Below are positions 39,086 through 47,822 of a DNA stretch of 64,000 nt, piece after piece. Location of the stretch: positions 186,001-250,000 of the forward strand of contig CAVQKQ010000009.1 in assembly GCA_963713085.1 (NCBI GenBank), read 5' to 3'. The notes under the pieces were generated by a model. The model worked only from the letters and a program-made list of their open reading frames with translations, had not been told where the DNA came from and made no database searches. The position numbers and the translations under genes were made by a program. Each line of letters begins with the position of its first letter. Positions within the stretch are counted from its first letter, which is position 1. The DNA comes from PFJX01 sp963713085. GTDB taxonomy: Bacteria; Pseudomonadota; Gammaproteobacteria; Burkholderiales; Thiobacillaceae.

Positions 39086-41134
39086 ATGACCCCCCAGAAT
39101 CCCCTCCTCGATTTCTCCGGACTGCCCCGCTACAGCGAAATCCGTCCCGAACACGTCACGCCGGCCGTCGATCAGTTGCTGGCCGAAGGCCGGGACTTGG
39201 TGGCCCGGCTGGTGGCCGAGGCCGGCGTCCCAAGCTGGGATGCCTTCGTGACTCCCATGGAAGACGCCAACGAACGCCTGGCCCGGGCCTGGGGCCAGGT
39301 CTCCCACCTGCACGCGGTGCTGGACGGCCCGGAACTGCGCGAGGCATACAACGCCAACCTGCCCAGGATTACCCAGTACCACGCCGAACTGGGTCAGCAC
39401 GAGGGCCTGTTCCGCCGTTTCAAGGCCCTGTCCGCCAGCCCCGAGGCAAACACCCTGAGCCCCGCCCGCGCCAGGATCCTGGACAACGAGCTGCGCGACT
39501 TCCGCCTGGGTGGCGCGGAGCTGCCCGAGGATCAGAAGCCCCGCTTCATGGCGATCCAGGAGGAACTGGCCAAGCACTCCGCCAAGTTCGAGGAGAACCT
39601 GCTGGATGCCACCAATGCCTGGAGCAAATACATTACCGACGAGGCCGAACTGGCCGGCCTGCCGGCAGATGCTTTGGCCATGTTCAGGGAGATGGCCCAG
39701 GCCGATGGCAAGCCCGGATACAAGCTCAACCTCCAGGCCCCCAGCTTCCTGCCCGTCATGCAGAACTGCGCCAACCAGGAACTGCGCGAGGAGATGTATC
39801 GGGCCTACACCACCCGCGCCTCCGAATTCGGCGCCGACGAGCTGGACAACACCGGCCTGATCGCCCGCATCCTGGAACTGCGCAGGGAGGCCGCCCACAT
39901 GCTGGGCTTCGACAGCTACGCCCAGGTCTCCCTGGAACCCAAGATGGCCCAGACACCAGCCGAAGTGCTGGACTTCCTCAACGAGCTGGGACGCCGTGCC
40001 AAGCCCTACGCCGAGCAGGACATGGCCGAGCTGCGCACCTTCGCCGCCAAGCACCTGGCGTTGCCGGACTTACAGGCCTGGGATATCGCCTACGCCTCGG
40101 AGAAGCTGCGGGAGGCCCGCTACGCCTTCTCGGAAAACGAGGTGAAGCAGTATTTTCAGGAGCCCAGGGTGCTGGCCGGTCTGTTCCGGGTCATCGAGAC
40201 CCTGTACGGTCTGGCGATCCGCCCCGACCAGGCCCCGGTATGGCACGAGGACGTCCGGTTCTACGCCCTCCACGACAAGGAAGGGCAACTGGTGGGCCAG
40301 TTCTACCTGGATCTGCACGCCCGGGACACCAAGCGGGGCGGGGCCTGGATGGACGACGCCATCACCCGGCGGCGGACCGACGGGGGCGTTCAGACCCCGG
40401 TGGCCTATCTCAACTGCAACTTCACCCGCCCCGTGGGGGGTAAGCCCGCCCTGCTCACCCACGACGAGGTCATCACCCTGTTCCACGAGTTTGGACACGG
40501 CCTGCACCACCTGATGACCCGGGTGGAGGATCTGGGGGTGTCCGGCATCAATGGCGTGGAATGGGACGCGGTGGAGCTGCCCTCCCAGTTCATGGAGAAC
40601 TTCTGCTGGGAATGGGGCGTGCTGAAGCACATGACCGCCCACGTGGACACCGGCGCGGCCCTACCCAAGGAACTGTTCGACAAGATGCTGGCGGCCAAGA
40701 ACTTCCAGGCAGGCATGCAGACCGTGCGCCAGATTGAATTCTCATTGTTCGACATGCACCTGCACCACGACCTGAAGCCAGGCCAGACCGCCCTGGATCT
40801 GCTGCGGGACATCCGCAGGCAGGTGGCCGTGGTGATTCCGCCGGACTACAACCGCTTCCCCAACAACTTCTCGCACATCTTCGCCGGCGGCTACGCGGCG
40901 GGCTACTACAGCTACAAGTGGGCGGAAGTGCTGTCGTCGGACGCCTACAGCCTGTTCGAGGAAGAGGCCCAGAATCACGTGGACGGGGTGCTCAACCCGG
41001 AACTCGGCCACCGCTTCTGGAGCGAGATCCTGGCCCAGGGCGGCAGTCGCCCGGCCCTGGAATCCTTCAAGGCGTTCCGCGGGCGGGAGCCCACCATCGA
41101 CGCCCTGCTGCGCCATAATGGCATGGCCGGCTGA
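39086..41134 (+). CDS. prlC: Oligopeptidase A (M3 metallopeptidase)
   Basis: 682-aa cytosolic zinc peptidase that degrades short peptides such as cleaved signal peptides. The zinc motif HEFGH is in ITLFHEFGHGLHHLM near residue 468, with the third ligand Glu downstream in GVEWDAVELPSQFMEN. PDYNRFPNNFSHIFAGGYAAGYYSY (quoted in pieces) is the family end region. Length matches E. coli PrlC (680). Confidence 0.96.
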   Translation: MTPQNPLLDFSGLPRYSEIRPEHVTPAVDQLLAEGRDLVARLVAEAGVPSWDAFVTPMEDANERLARAWGQVSHLHAVLDGPELREAYNANLPRITQYHAELGQHEGLFRRFKALSASPEANTLSPARARILDNELRDFRLGGAELPEDQKPRFMAIQEELAKHSAKFEENLLDATNAWSKYITDEAELAGLPADALAMFREMAQADGKPGYKLNLQAPSFLPVMQNCANQELREEMYRAYTTRASEFGADELDNTGLIARILELRREAAHMLGFDSYAQVSLEPKMAQTPAEVLDFLNELGRRAKPYAEQDMAELRTFAAKHLALPDLQAWDIAYASEKLREARYAFSENEVKQYFQEPRVLAGLFRVIETLYGLAIRPDQAPVWHEDVRFYALHDKEGQLVGQFYLDLHARDTKRGGAWMDDAITRRRTDGGVQTPVAYLNCNFTRPVGGKPALLTHDEVITLFHEFGHGLHHLMTRVEDLGVSGINGVEWDAVELPSQFMENFCWEWGVLKHMTAHVDTGAALPKELFDKMLAAKNFQAGMQTVRQIEFSLFDMHLHHDLKPGQTALDLLRDIRRQVAVVIPPDYNRFPNNFSHIFAGGYAAGYYSYKWAEVLSSDAYSLFEEEAQNHVDGVLNPELGHRFWSEILAQGGSRPALESFKAFRGREPTIDALLRHNGMAG

Positions 41135-41194
41135 AATCCTGTTCGCCGCGCCTAGTCACCAGACGGCCGGGATTGCCGCCCCGGCCGGCAGCAC

Positions 41195-41203
41195 TGCTAG
41201 AAT
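41195..41203 (+). promoter_or_regulatory. Extended -10 promoter element before the DUF4124 gene
   Basis: TGC-TAGAAT (hexamer 41198-41203), 24 bases before the start ATG. The same TGCTAGAAT appears before uppP (61634) and, with one change, before aroG. A TTGCCG at 41173-41178 is 19 bases upstream, a long spacer. Confidence 0.45.
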
Positions 41204-41227
41204 GGTTGAAATGACAGGAGAGTGGCT

Positions 41228-41716
41228 ATGCGCCGGATAGCAGTGATCGCCCTTTTGGGTTGTCTCGCCTTGAGTCTCGCGTGGGGGACGGATGTATTCC
41301 GCTGGGTGGATGAACAAGGCGGCGTGCACTACTCGGACCAACCGCCACCCCTTTCCGCCAAGAAGGTACAAAAACTTTCCGGTAGGGGCAACGTGGTGGA
41401 AGTGGACAAGGAGTCCTTCGATACCAAGATGGCCAAGGCCCAGAACCCCGTGGTGCTGTACGCCAGCGACTGCGGACAATTTTGCGACGACGCCAAGGCT
41501 TATCTGCGCCAGCGCGGGGTGCCCTTCACCCTGAAAGACCCAAGCAAGGAACCGGAATACGCCGTGGAACTGAAGAAGCTGGTAGGGGCCATGGAAGTCC
41601 CCGTCATTGTCGCCGGCCAGTCCCATCAGAAAGGCTTTGAAGCCACATCCTGGGATACGCTGCTGGATGCGGCGGGCTATCCAAGAACACCGTTGATCCC
41701 AAGCTCGAGCCCCTGA
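41228..41716 (+). CDS. DUF4124 / glutaredoxin-like exported protein
   Basis: 162 aa with a signal peptide (RRIAVIALLGCLALSLAWG). A DUF4124 segment follows at about residues 20-45 (DVFRWVDEQGGVHYSDQPP), then a glutaredoxin fold with SDCGQFCDDAKAYLRQRGVPF (first and last residues given in pieces: CGQFC) and the cis-Pro MEVPVIVAGQ. The active site is CX3C rather than CXXC, as in other members of this group. Periplasmic thiol role by family; partner unknown. AGGAG precedes the ATG. Confidence 0.78.
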   Translation: MRRIAVIALLGCLALSLAWGTDVFRWVDEQGGVHYSDQPPPLSAKKVQKLSGRGNVVEVDKESFDTKMAKAQNPVVLYASDCGQFCDDAKAYLRQRGVPFTLKDPSKEPEYAVELKKLVGAMEVPVIVAGQSHQKGFEATSWDTLLDAAGYPRTPLIPSSSP

Positions 41717-41749
41717 GTTATACCCTCACGAGAATACCCGGAGTAGTCC

Positions 41750-43546
41750 ATGCACCGCCTTGCTGGCTGGATTGGCCATGGCACGGTAGATGCCGTGCAG
41801 ACCCTCGACGAGATGCTGGACAGGTGCAGCATCGCCCGGCCCGCCCATAGGCACGCGGAACCCACCCTGGGGCTGGCGTCGGGATTGCCCATCGCCCGGG
41901 AAGGGACACTGAGCGGAATCATCGTCGGCCGTCCCCGCTTCCCCCCCGATCTGCAATCGCGTCCGCCGGCCGAGGCGCTACTGGAACTTTGGCGCCGCCA
42001 TGGCAGCGACGCCCCCCGGCACATTCACGGCAATTTCGCCCTGGCGGTGATGGACTTGGATCAGCAGAGCGCGTTCCTGGCCCTGGACCGCATCGGCGCG
42101 GAAAAGCTTTGTTTCACGAACTCCGCCAATGGCCTGGTGTTCGCGAGCCAGGCCGACATGGTGGCCACGCACCCCGCCGTGGGCGCAAAGCTTGATCCCC
42201 AGGGCCTGTTCAACTACATCTATTTTTCCCAGGTCCCCGCCCCCGGCAGTATCTTCAAGGGTGTGAAGAAACTCCTGCCGGCCCAGTGGGCACTGTGGCG
42301 CAAAGGCAGCTTGTCCCGGGGGTTTTACTGGGCCATGCGCTACCGGGATGAACCACGCCGGGATTTCGCCGCCCAGGCGGAACGCTTCCATGGCCTGTTG
42401 CGGGAATGCGTCGGCCAGGCCCGGGGCGACGACGACGCGGCCGCATTCCTGTCTGGCGGCACCGACAGCTCCACCGTCAGCGGCGTGCTCAAGGAACTGG
42501 CCGGCACAGCCCAGACCTATTCCATCGGCTTCGACGCCAACGGCTTCGACGAGATCGAATACGCCCGCATCGCGGCAAAGCGTTTCGGCCTGGAGATGCA
42601 CGAGTACTACCTCAAGCCCGAGGACATCCTCACCACCATTCCCCTGATCGCCAGCCACTACGACGAACCCTTCGCCAACGAGTCCGCGGTACCCACCTAC
42701 TTCTGCGCCAAGCTGGCGGCGGCGGACGGCCACACGGTCATGCTGGCGGGTGACGGCGGCGACGAGATCTTCGGTGGCAACGCCCGATATGCCAAGCAGA
42801 AGGTGTTCGAGTTCTACCATCGTATCCCCGGCACCTTGCGCACCGGCGTCATCGAACCCCTGTCCCGCCTGCCCGGCGCCGCGGCCCTGCCCCCCATGCG
42901 CAAACTGCAAAGCTACATCCGCCAGGCCAACATCCCACTGCCGGAACGCATGGAATCCTACAATTACATCTACCGCCAACCCATGGAGGAGATGTTCGCG
43001 GCGGACTTCCTGGCCAACGTGGACAGCCATGAGCCCGGTGAACTGCTCAAGGAGGTCTATGACCGCACGGCGAGCGGCTCCTTCATCAACCGCATGCTGC
43101 ATCTGGACATGAAGTTCACCCTGGCGGACAGCGATCTGCGCAAGGTCACGGGCATGACCGAGGCGGCGGGGATCGACGTACGCTACCCCCTCCTGGAGGA
43201 TGCCATGGTGGAATTCTCGGGCGAGGTGCCGCCCGACTGGAAGGTGAAGGGCCAATACCTGCGCTGGTTCTTCAAGACCGCATTGAAGGGGTTTCTGCCG
43301 GACGAGATCATCGACAAGAGCAAACACGGCTTCGGCCTGCCCTTCGGTATCTGGGCCCGGGACTACGCCCCCCTGCGGGAACGCATCGAGACCCGCCTGG
43401 AAAGCTTCAAGCGTCGCGACCTGCTGAATCCCGCTTATGTGGATCACATCCGCAGCGAACACCTATCGGGTCATGCCACCTATTTCGGCAAGATGGTCTG
43501 GAACATTCTGACCCTGGAAGAGTGGCTGGCGGCACGCGGACTGTGA
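41750..43546 (+). CDS. Asparagine-synthase-like protein of the exopolysaccharide cluster, no N-terminal Cys
   Basis: 598 aa. The C-terminal synthetase domain is clear: ATP pyrophosphatase loop AAFLSGGTDSSTVSGVLKE, HTVMLAGDGGDEIFGGNARY and YPLLEDAMVEFSGEVP (quoted in parts). The N-terminal glutaminase domain begins MHRLAGWIGHG where active enzymes have MCGIAG, so the catalytic Cys2 is absent and glutamine cannot be used normally. Homologues in XrtA/PEP-CTERM clusters are thought to amidate sugars of the polymer. It converges on the glycosyltransferase gene with a 39-base gap containing a short hairpin (CCCGG/CCGGG). Confidence 0.88.
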   Translation: MHRLAGWIGHGTVDAVQTLDEMLDRCSIARPAHRHAEPTLGLASGLPIAREGTLSGIIVGRPRFPPDLQSRPPAEALLELWRRHGSDAPRHIHGNFALAVMDLDQQSAFLALDRIGAEKLCFTNSANGLVFASQADMVATHPAVGAKLDPQGLFNYIYFSQVPAPGSIFKGVKKLLPAQWALWRKGSLSRGFYWAMRYRDEPRRDFAAQAERFHGLLRECVGQARGDDDAAAFLSGGTDSSTVSGVLKELAGTAQTYSIGFDANGFDEIEYARIAAKRFGLEMHEYYLKPEDILTTIPLIASHYDEPFANESAVPTYFCAKLAAADGHTVMLAGDGGDEIFGGNARYAKQKVFEFYHRIPGTLRTGVIEPLSRLPGAAALPPMRKLQSYIRQANIPLPERMESYNYIYRQPMEEMFAADFLANVDSHEPGELLKEVYDRTASGSFINRMLHLDMKFTLADSDLRKVTGMTEAAGIDVRYPLLEDAMVEFSGEVPPDWKVKGQYLRWFFKTALKGFLPDEIIDKSKHGFGLPFGIWARDYAPLRERIETRLESFKRRDLLNPAYVDHIRSEHLSGHATYFGKMVWNILTLEEWLAARGL

Positions 43547-43585
43547 ATGCCCCGGCGATGCCGGGATCACCCCGCGCGGGCAGCT

Positions 43586-44767
43586 TCAGCCCTCAAGGAG
43601 CCGCTCGACCTCGGCCAGATTAGTCTCCCAAGAAAAATCCGCCTGGACCCGGGCCCGGGCTGCGCCACCCAGATCGGGCCCCTCCAGGGCCAGCAGCGTT
43701 TCCCGTACCAGCCCGGCGGCATCCTCCGCCACCCGGATTTCTTTCCCGGGCAAGGCCTCGATCCCTTCCAGGGCCTGGGGGGTGCCCACCACGGTCCGGG
43801 CCATGGCCATACCCTCCAATACCTTGTTCTGGATGCCCCGGGCGATGCGCAGGGGCGCCACCACGGCCCGGGCATGGGCCAGATAAGGCCGCACATCGTC
43901 CACCCGGCCGGTCACCAGAACGCCCGGACGGGAAGCCAGCGCGGAAACTTCGCCGCCGGGGCGGCTGCCGACGATGGCGAACAGCAGGTTCGGCCTTTGC
44001 TTGAGCAATTCTGGCAGGACCGCAGCCGCGAACCATTTCACCGCGTCGATGTTGGGCCAGTAGTCCATGGCGCCGGTGAAGACGATTGCCTCGGCAGCTT
44101 CGGGATAGGGATCAGCATAGTCCCGGTCCGGAGAAAAATACCCAGCGTCCACGCCGTTGTTGTAGTGGCCGACCCGGGTTGCGCATTCCGGAGCCATGCT
44201 ACGGAAGTCCTCGGCCTCCCTGGCCGAGACGAACAGGCTGGCGTCGAATTCCGCCGCCACCTTGCGCTCCCAGTCCAACAGGCGTCCCCCTTCGCGCCGG
44301 TAGAGCCACGAGACAGGCCAAGGCTTGGTGAGGGCGTATTGTCGCCACTTGTCCGAATCGACATCGACGAAATCCATGACTCGCCGGGCATGCCGTGCCG
44401 TCATGACGAAGCGCGCCATGGCCGAGGAATAGACCAGGATTCGGGCCATCCCATGCGAGAGCAGGACATCCACCCAACGCTGCATGCCGGTGTGCCGATA
44501 GTAAGGCAGGGTCAGGGGCTGGCCCGTGAGAAGGCCCGTGAGGGAGCGCAGCTTGCCGAGCTTGGGGTCGAGTCCGATCAGACAGGTGGAGGCGCATCGC
44601 CCGCGCAGGAATTCGACATACCGCCAATCCTCCGGGTCGTCCACGAAGGCGCCGAGATGGATGCGGTAGTGTCGGGACAGGAAGTCCAGCAGGTGCCAGG
44701 CCCGGATCTTGTCGCCCTTGTTGGGTGGGTAGGGAATGCGATGGGCCAGAAACAGCAGGTCTTGCAC
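43586..44767 (-). CDS. Glycosyltransferase, XrtA/PEP-CTERM exopolysaccharide type
   Basis: 393-aa GT-B glycosyltransferase (GT4-like). MQDLLFLAHRIPYPPNKGDK is the start typical of the group linked to exosortase systems; VGHYNNGVDAGYFSP, IVFTGAMDYWPNIDAVKWF and the acidic motif region KVLEGMAMARTVVGTPQALEG follow (in pieces). It adds a sugar to the undecaprenyl-linked repeat unit in the cytosol by family. Last gene of the minus-strand run, four bases from the FemAB-like gene. Confidence 0.88.
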   Translation of the reverse strand: MQDLLFLAHRIPYPPNKGDKIRAWHLLDFLSRHYRIHLGAFVDDPEDWRYVEFLRGRCASTCLIGLDPKLGKLRSLTGLLTGQPLTLPYYRHTGMQRWVDVLLSHGMARILVYSSAMARFVMTARHARRVMDFVDVDSDKWRQYALTKPWPVSWLYRREGGRLLDWERKVAAEFDASLFVSAREAEDFRSMAPECATRVGHYNNGVDAGYFSPDRDYADPYPEAAEAIVFTGAMDYWPNIDAVKWFAAAVLPELLKQRPNLLFAIVGSRPGGEVSALASRPGVLVTGRVDDVRPYLAHARAVVAPLRIARGIQNKVLEGMAMARTVVGTPQALEGIEALPGKEIRVAEDAAGLVRETLLALEGPDLGGAARARVQADFSWETNLAEVERLLEG

Positions 44768-44770
44768 CCG

Positions 44771-45823
44771 TCACCCCAGGTTGCGGACGATAAAGGGACC
44801 GAGAAAGTTGGCCAACGGCAGGGGCAAGCGCCGCCAGGCCTGGATAAATAGCCGGTACTTGGGATTGTTGGGGTTGGTTTCAGGTATCGCGGTCGCCCTG
44901 ATCAGCTTGTAGCCGTAATGCAAGGGCTGGGGCTCGAAGCCCCAGTTGCGCTTGAAGTCGTAAGGCCCGGTGCCCACCTTGCTGCGACCATAATCAAAGA
45001 TTCGCACCCTCCGCTCGCAAGCCCGCCGCATCAACTCCCAGTACTTGTAGTCGTTGGCGGCCAGCCCCCTGGCCGCCAACGCGTCACCGGCATAGTAGGG
45101 CAGGACCTCATCACGAAAATAGAAACTGAGCACGCCGCTCACCACCTGGCCATCCTTGTCATACACCAGCATGATTTCGCAATCCTCGCCGAACTCGGCC
45201 TTCAGGTTGGCAAAGTAGCGTTTGGGCAGGGTGGGGGTGCCATGGCGATGTACGTTGTCGGCGAAGACCGCGTAGAACGCGTCGACATCGTCGGCCACGG
45301 TTGCAGACAGTTCATTCTTGATGCCCTTGCGCACCATGGCCCGCTGCTTGCGCGGGATGGCCAGCATGTTCTTCTCCACCTCCGGGTCGATCTCCTTGCG
45401 GAAGGTGACGTATAGCTCGCTGCCGGCCCAATCCTGGTGGGCGGGCGCGTCACGATCCCGATACTCGAGGTGCCCCACCTCCAGTTCCCGGGCCAGTTCC
45501 TGTGCCTTCCGGTCAAGCGCGGTCCGGGCCTCATCCGTGACCGCGACGATGCCACCATATACGCAGAAAGGGGTGGAAACCAGGGAATGGCCGAACATGC
45601 GGCTCTTGATCTCAGCCAAGGGCAGCACGCCCAGGATTCGCCCCCCCTGTTCCGCCAGGAGGAAATGGGTGCGATGGCCGAAGCTCCGTTCCAGCACCCG
45701 CTTCCAGCCCAGACGGTGAAAGAAGGTGGCACCGGGCTCGGCGTGAACGAAGGCATCCCAGGCGGCGCCGTCGTCGTCCCGGGCGGCACGGACGATCAAC
45801 TCATCCGGCGAGTTCGGCGGCAT
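44771..45823 (-). CDS. FemAB-family protein of the XrtA/PEP-CTERM system
   Basis: 350 aa from the ATG at 45821-45823 (MPPNSPDELIVRAARDD). GNAT-like double fold; GATFFHRLGWKRVLERSFGH at the front, and FDYGRSKVGTGPYDFKRNWG near the C-terminus, a hallmark of this FemAB-related, peptidyl- or aminoacyl-transferase-like group. Its start lies inside the deacetylase gene (23-base overlap). It may add an amino-acid group to the polymer; substrate unknown. Confidence 0.85.
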   Translation of the reverse strand: MPPNSPDELIVRAARDDDGAAWDAFVHAEPGATFFHRLGWKRVLERSFGHRTHFLLAEQGGRILGVLPLAEIKSRMFGHSLVSTPFCVYGGIVAVTDEARTALDRKAQELARELEVGHLEYRDRDAPAHQDWAGSELYVTFRKEIDPEVEKNMLAIPRKQRAMVRKGIKNELSATVADDVDAFYAVFADNVHRHGTPTLPKRYFANLKAEFGEDCEIMLVYDKDGQVVSGVLSFYFRDEVLPYYAGDALAARGLAANDYKYWELMRRACERRVRIFDYGRSKVGTGPYDFKRNWGFEPQPLHYGYKLIRATAIPETNPNNPKYRLFIQAWRRLPLPLANFLGPFIVRNLG

Positions 45824-46652
45824 AGACTTGGTCGGCACGGCCCCATTCGAAGTCGTGGCAGAGGCGGTCCAGTTTGGCCTCCATGCGCCCCAGATTGACA
45901 TAATGGCGAAAGCGGCTCTTCAGGGGGGCGCCGGGAATGCGGGGCTGGCCCGGATCCAGTTCCCAGGGATGAAAATAAAACATTGCGGGCCGCAGGTCGT
46001 CGTGATTCACCCGATGGATCAACCAGCGGGAGGCGCGATATGGCAGAAGGCGGAAATAGCCCCCGCCGGCGGCAGGCAGATTACGGCCACGCCAATCCAC
46101 CGTGGTGGGAGGCATTTCCAGAAGGGCCGGGCAATGGACGGGGCGATAGGGGAAACGTGGGGCATCCGGCATGCCGTAGTGATCGTGGACAATGGGGTAT
46201 ATGCTGGAACTGTAGCGATGCCCGGTCTCGGCGAGCACATCCAGCGCCCAAAGATTGTTGTGGCCGATGGAGAAACTGGGGGCCCGGTACCCCGCGACGG
46301 ATACACCGCCCAGGTCCTCGAGCAACTTCTTGCATCGGTCCACATCCTGGTGAAACTGCTTCCGTGTCAGGTCCCCGGCACGCTGGTGGCCATAACCGTG
46401 GCTGGCCAGTTCGTGCCCTTCCGCGACCATGTCGCGCACGATCCGGGGATAACGCTCGGCAATCCATCCCAAGGTAAAGAACGTGGCCTTGATGCCATGA
46501 CGTTCGAACATGGCCAGGATCCGTTCCATGTTGGCCTCGACGCGGCAGGGCCAGTTTTCCCAGTTGTCACGATGGATGGTGCGTTCGAAGGCGCCGACCT
46601 GGAAATAATCTTCCACGTCTACACTCATCACGTTCGTGATGCATTCGCTCAT
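45801..46652 (-). CDS. Polysaccharide deacetylase with DUF3473, XrtA system
   Basis: 283 aa. NodB-type deacetylase: MSVDVEDYFQVGAFE with the metal Asp, THGYGH replaced by ELASHGYGHQRAG, GYRAPSFSIG, and the C-terminal FYFHPWELDPGQPR that defines the DUF3473 extension. It would remove acetyl groups from the polymer or a precursor. Transcribed with the FemAB-like and glycosyltransferase genes; 136 bases separate it from the ATPase gene, and no gene is seen in that gap. Confidence 0.9.
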   Translation of the reverse strand: MSECITNVMSVDVEDYFQVGAFERTIHRDNWENWPCRVEANMERILAMFERHGIKATFFTLGWIAERYPRIVRDMVAEGHELASHGYGHQRAGDLTRKQFHQDVDRCKKLLEDLGGVSVAGYRAPSFSIGHNNLWALDVLAETGHRYSSSIYPIVHDHYGMPDAPRFPYRPVHCPALLEMPPTTVDWRGRNLPAAGGGYFRLLPYRASRWLIHRVNHDDLRPAMFYFHPWELDPGQPRIPGAPLKSRFRHYVNLGRMEAKLDRLCHDFEWGRADQVYAAELAG

Positions 46653-46788
46653 TGCCGGGTAAAATGCGGTTTCGCGGTCAAGCCCGCGATTCGCGGAACA
46701 GGCGGTGGGCTAATCGCTGGACATGGCCATACCGGGCGCAACTGATTGCTGTTTAAAGGCGCACACATTAAACAACCGGCCTTCAGTC

Positions 46789-47820
46789 TCATTCGGTTTC
46801 CTGGCCGGTGGTGACGTTGTAAAGGACCTTGCGCACCAGGGGAAGCAAACGATTGACCGAACGTTCTATGGATAGCAAGCGTGCCTCCAGGTCGGCATAG
46901 CTCTTCTCGTCATAGAGAGGCGTAACCAAGACAGGTGCGTTGATTGGCGGATTGGTCGGCACGTTGGCGCTCACCTGCTCCGGTGCATGAGGACGCGGGG
47001 CCTGATGATGCACCTCCTGCTGGAGGTCGCTGATCACCTCCTGTACCGCGCCCGAGTCCAGGTGCTGGCGCTCTTCCAGATAGCCGAACAACATGATCCG
47101 GTCGCACAGAGTATTGATACGGCGGGGCACACCGGCGGAGAAGTTAAAGATGGCGTCATAGGCATCCTCGGAAAAGGAGGGATTGCCCTGCCAACCCACC
47201 GTGTTGAGACGGTGCAGGATGTATTGGATGGTTTCGTTCCGGTCCAGGGGGCCCAGGTGATAGGAAGCAATCACCCGTTGGCGCAGTTGCAGCATCTCCG
47301 GACTCTGGATGGTGTCGCGGAATTCCGGCTGGCCAAGCAGGAAACTCTGCAATAGGGGTTTGTCGTTCTCATGGAAATTGGACAACATGCGTAGTTCTTC
47401 CACAGCCCGGGCATCCAGATTCTGGGCCTCGTCCACGATGAGCAACGGACGCCGGTTCTGCCGCACGGCCAACCGCAGGTAATCCTCCAGGCTTTTCAGC
47501 AGGGCCGACTTGGTCAGACCTTCGGCCTGCAGGCCGAAGGCGGAGGCCACGCTGCGCAGTGTGTCCTCCGCGTCCAGCTGGGTGCTTACCAGTTGGGCCA
47601 GGAGGAAATTGCCGTTTTCCAGCTTCCTGAGCAGGCTCTTAACCAACATGGTCTTGCCCGCCCCCACATCGCCGGTGATGACGATGAAGCCTTCTCCCAG
47701 GGAGAGCCCGTATTCCAGATAGGCAAAGGCACGTTTGTGCCCTCGGCTGGCGAAGAAGAAACGCGGGTCTGGATTGAGCTGGAACGGCCGGTCCCGCAGG
47801 TGATAGTAATTCTCGTACAT
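46789..47820 (-). CDS. XrtA/PEP-CTERM-associated AAA ATPase (ExeA-like)
   Basis: 343 aa from the ATG at 47818-47820 (MYENYYHLRDRPFQLNPDP), the standard start. Walker A VITGDVGAGKTMLVKSLL and Walker B LLIVDEAQNLDARAVEELR near residue 130, then arginine finger region. A Pro-rich C-terminal 80 residues end in a coil (DLEARLLSIERSVNRLL). Related to ExeA/GspA proteins; the role in polysaccharide export is not established. A longer open frame to 47973 is in the outer-membrane protein gene. Confidence 0.88.
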   Translation of the reverse strand: MYENYYHLRDRPFQLNPDPRFFFASRGHKRAFAYLEYGLSLGEGFIVITGDVGAGKTMLVKSLLRKLENGNFLLAQLVSTQLDAEDTLRSVASAFGLQAEGLTKSALLKSLEDYLRLAVRQNRRPLLIVDEAQNLDARAVEELRMLSNFHENDKPLLQSFLLGQPEFRDTIQSPEMLQLRQRVIASYHLGPLDRNETIQYILHRLNTVGWQGNPSFSEDAYDAIFNFSAGVPRRINTLCDRIMLFGYLEERQHLDSGAVQEVISDLQQEVHHQAPRPHAPEQVSANVPTNPPINAPVLVTPLYDEKSYADLEARLLSIERSVNRLLPLVRKVLYNVTTGQETE

Positions 47821-47822
47821 CG

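Noticed and set aside
43551..43566. CCCGG/CCGGG hairpin between the convergent synthase-like and glycosyltransferase genes
   Set aside because: Only five base pairs and no T run on either strand, so not called as a terminator.
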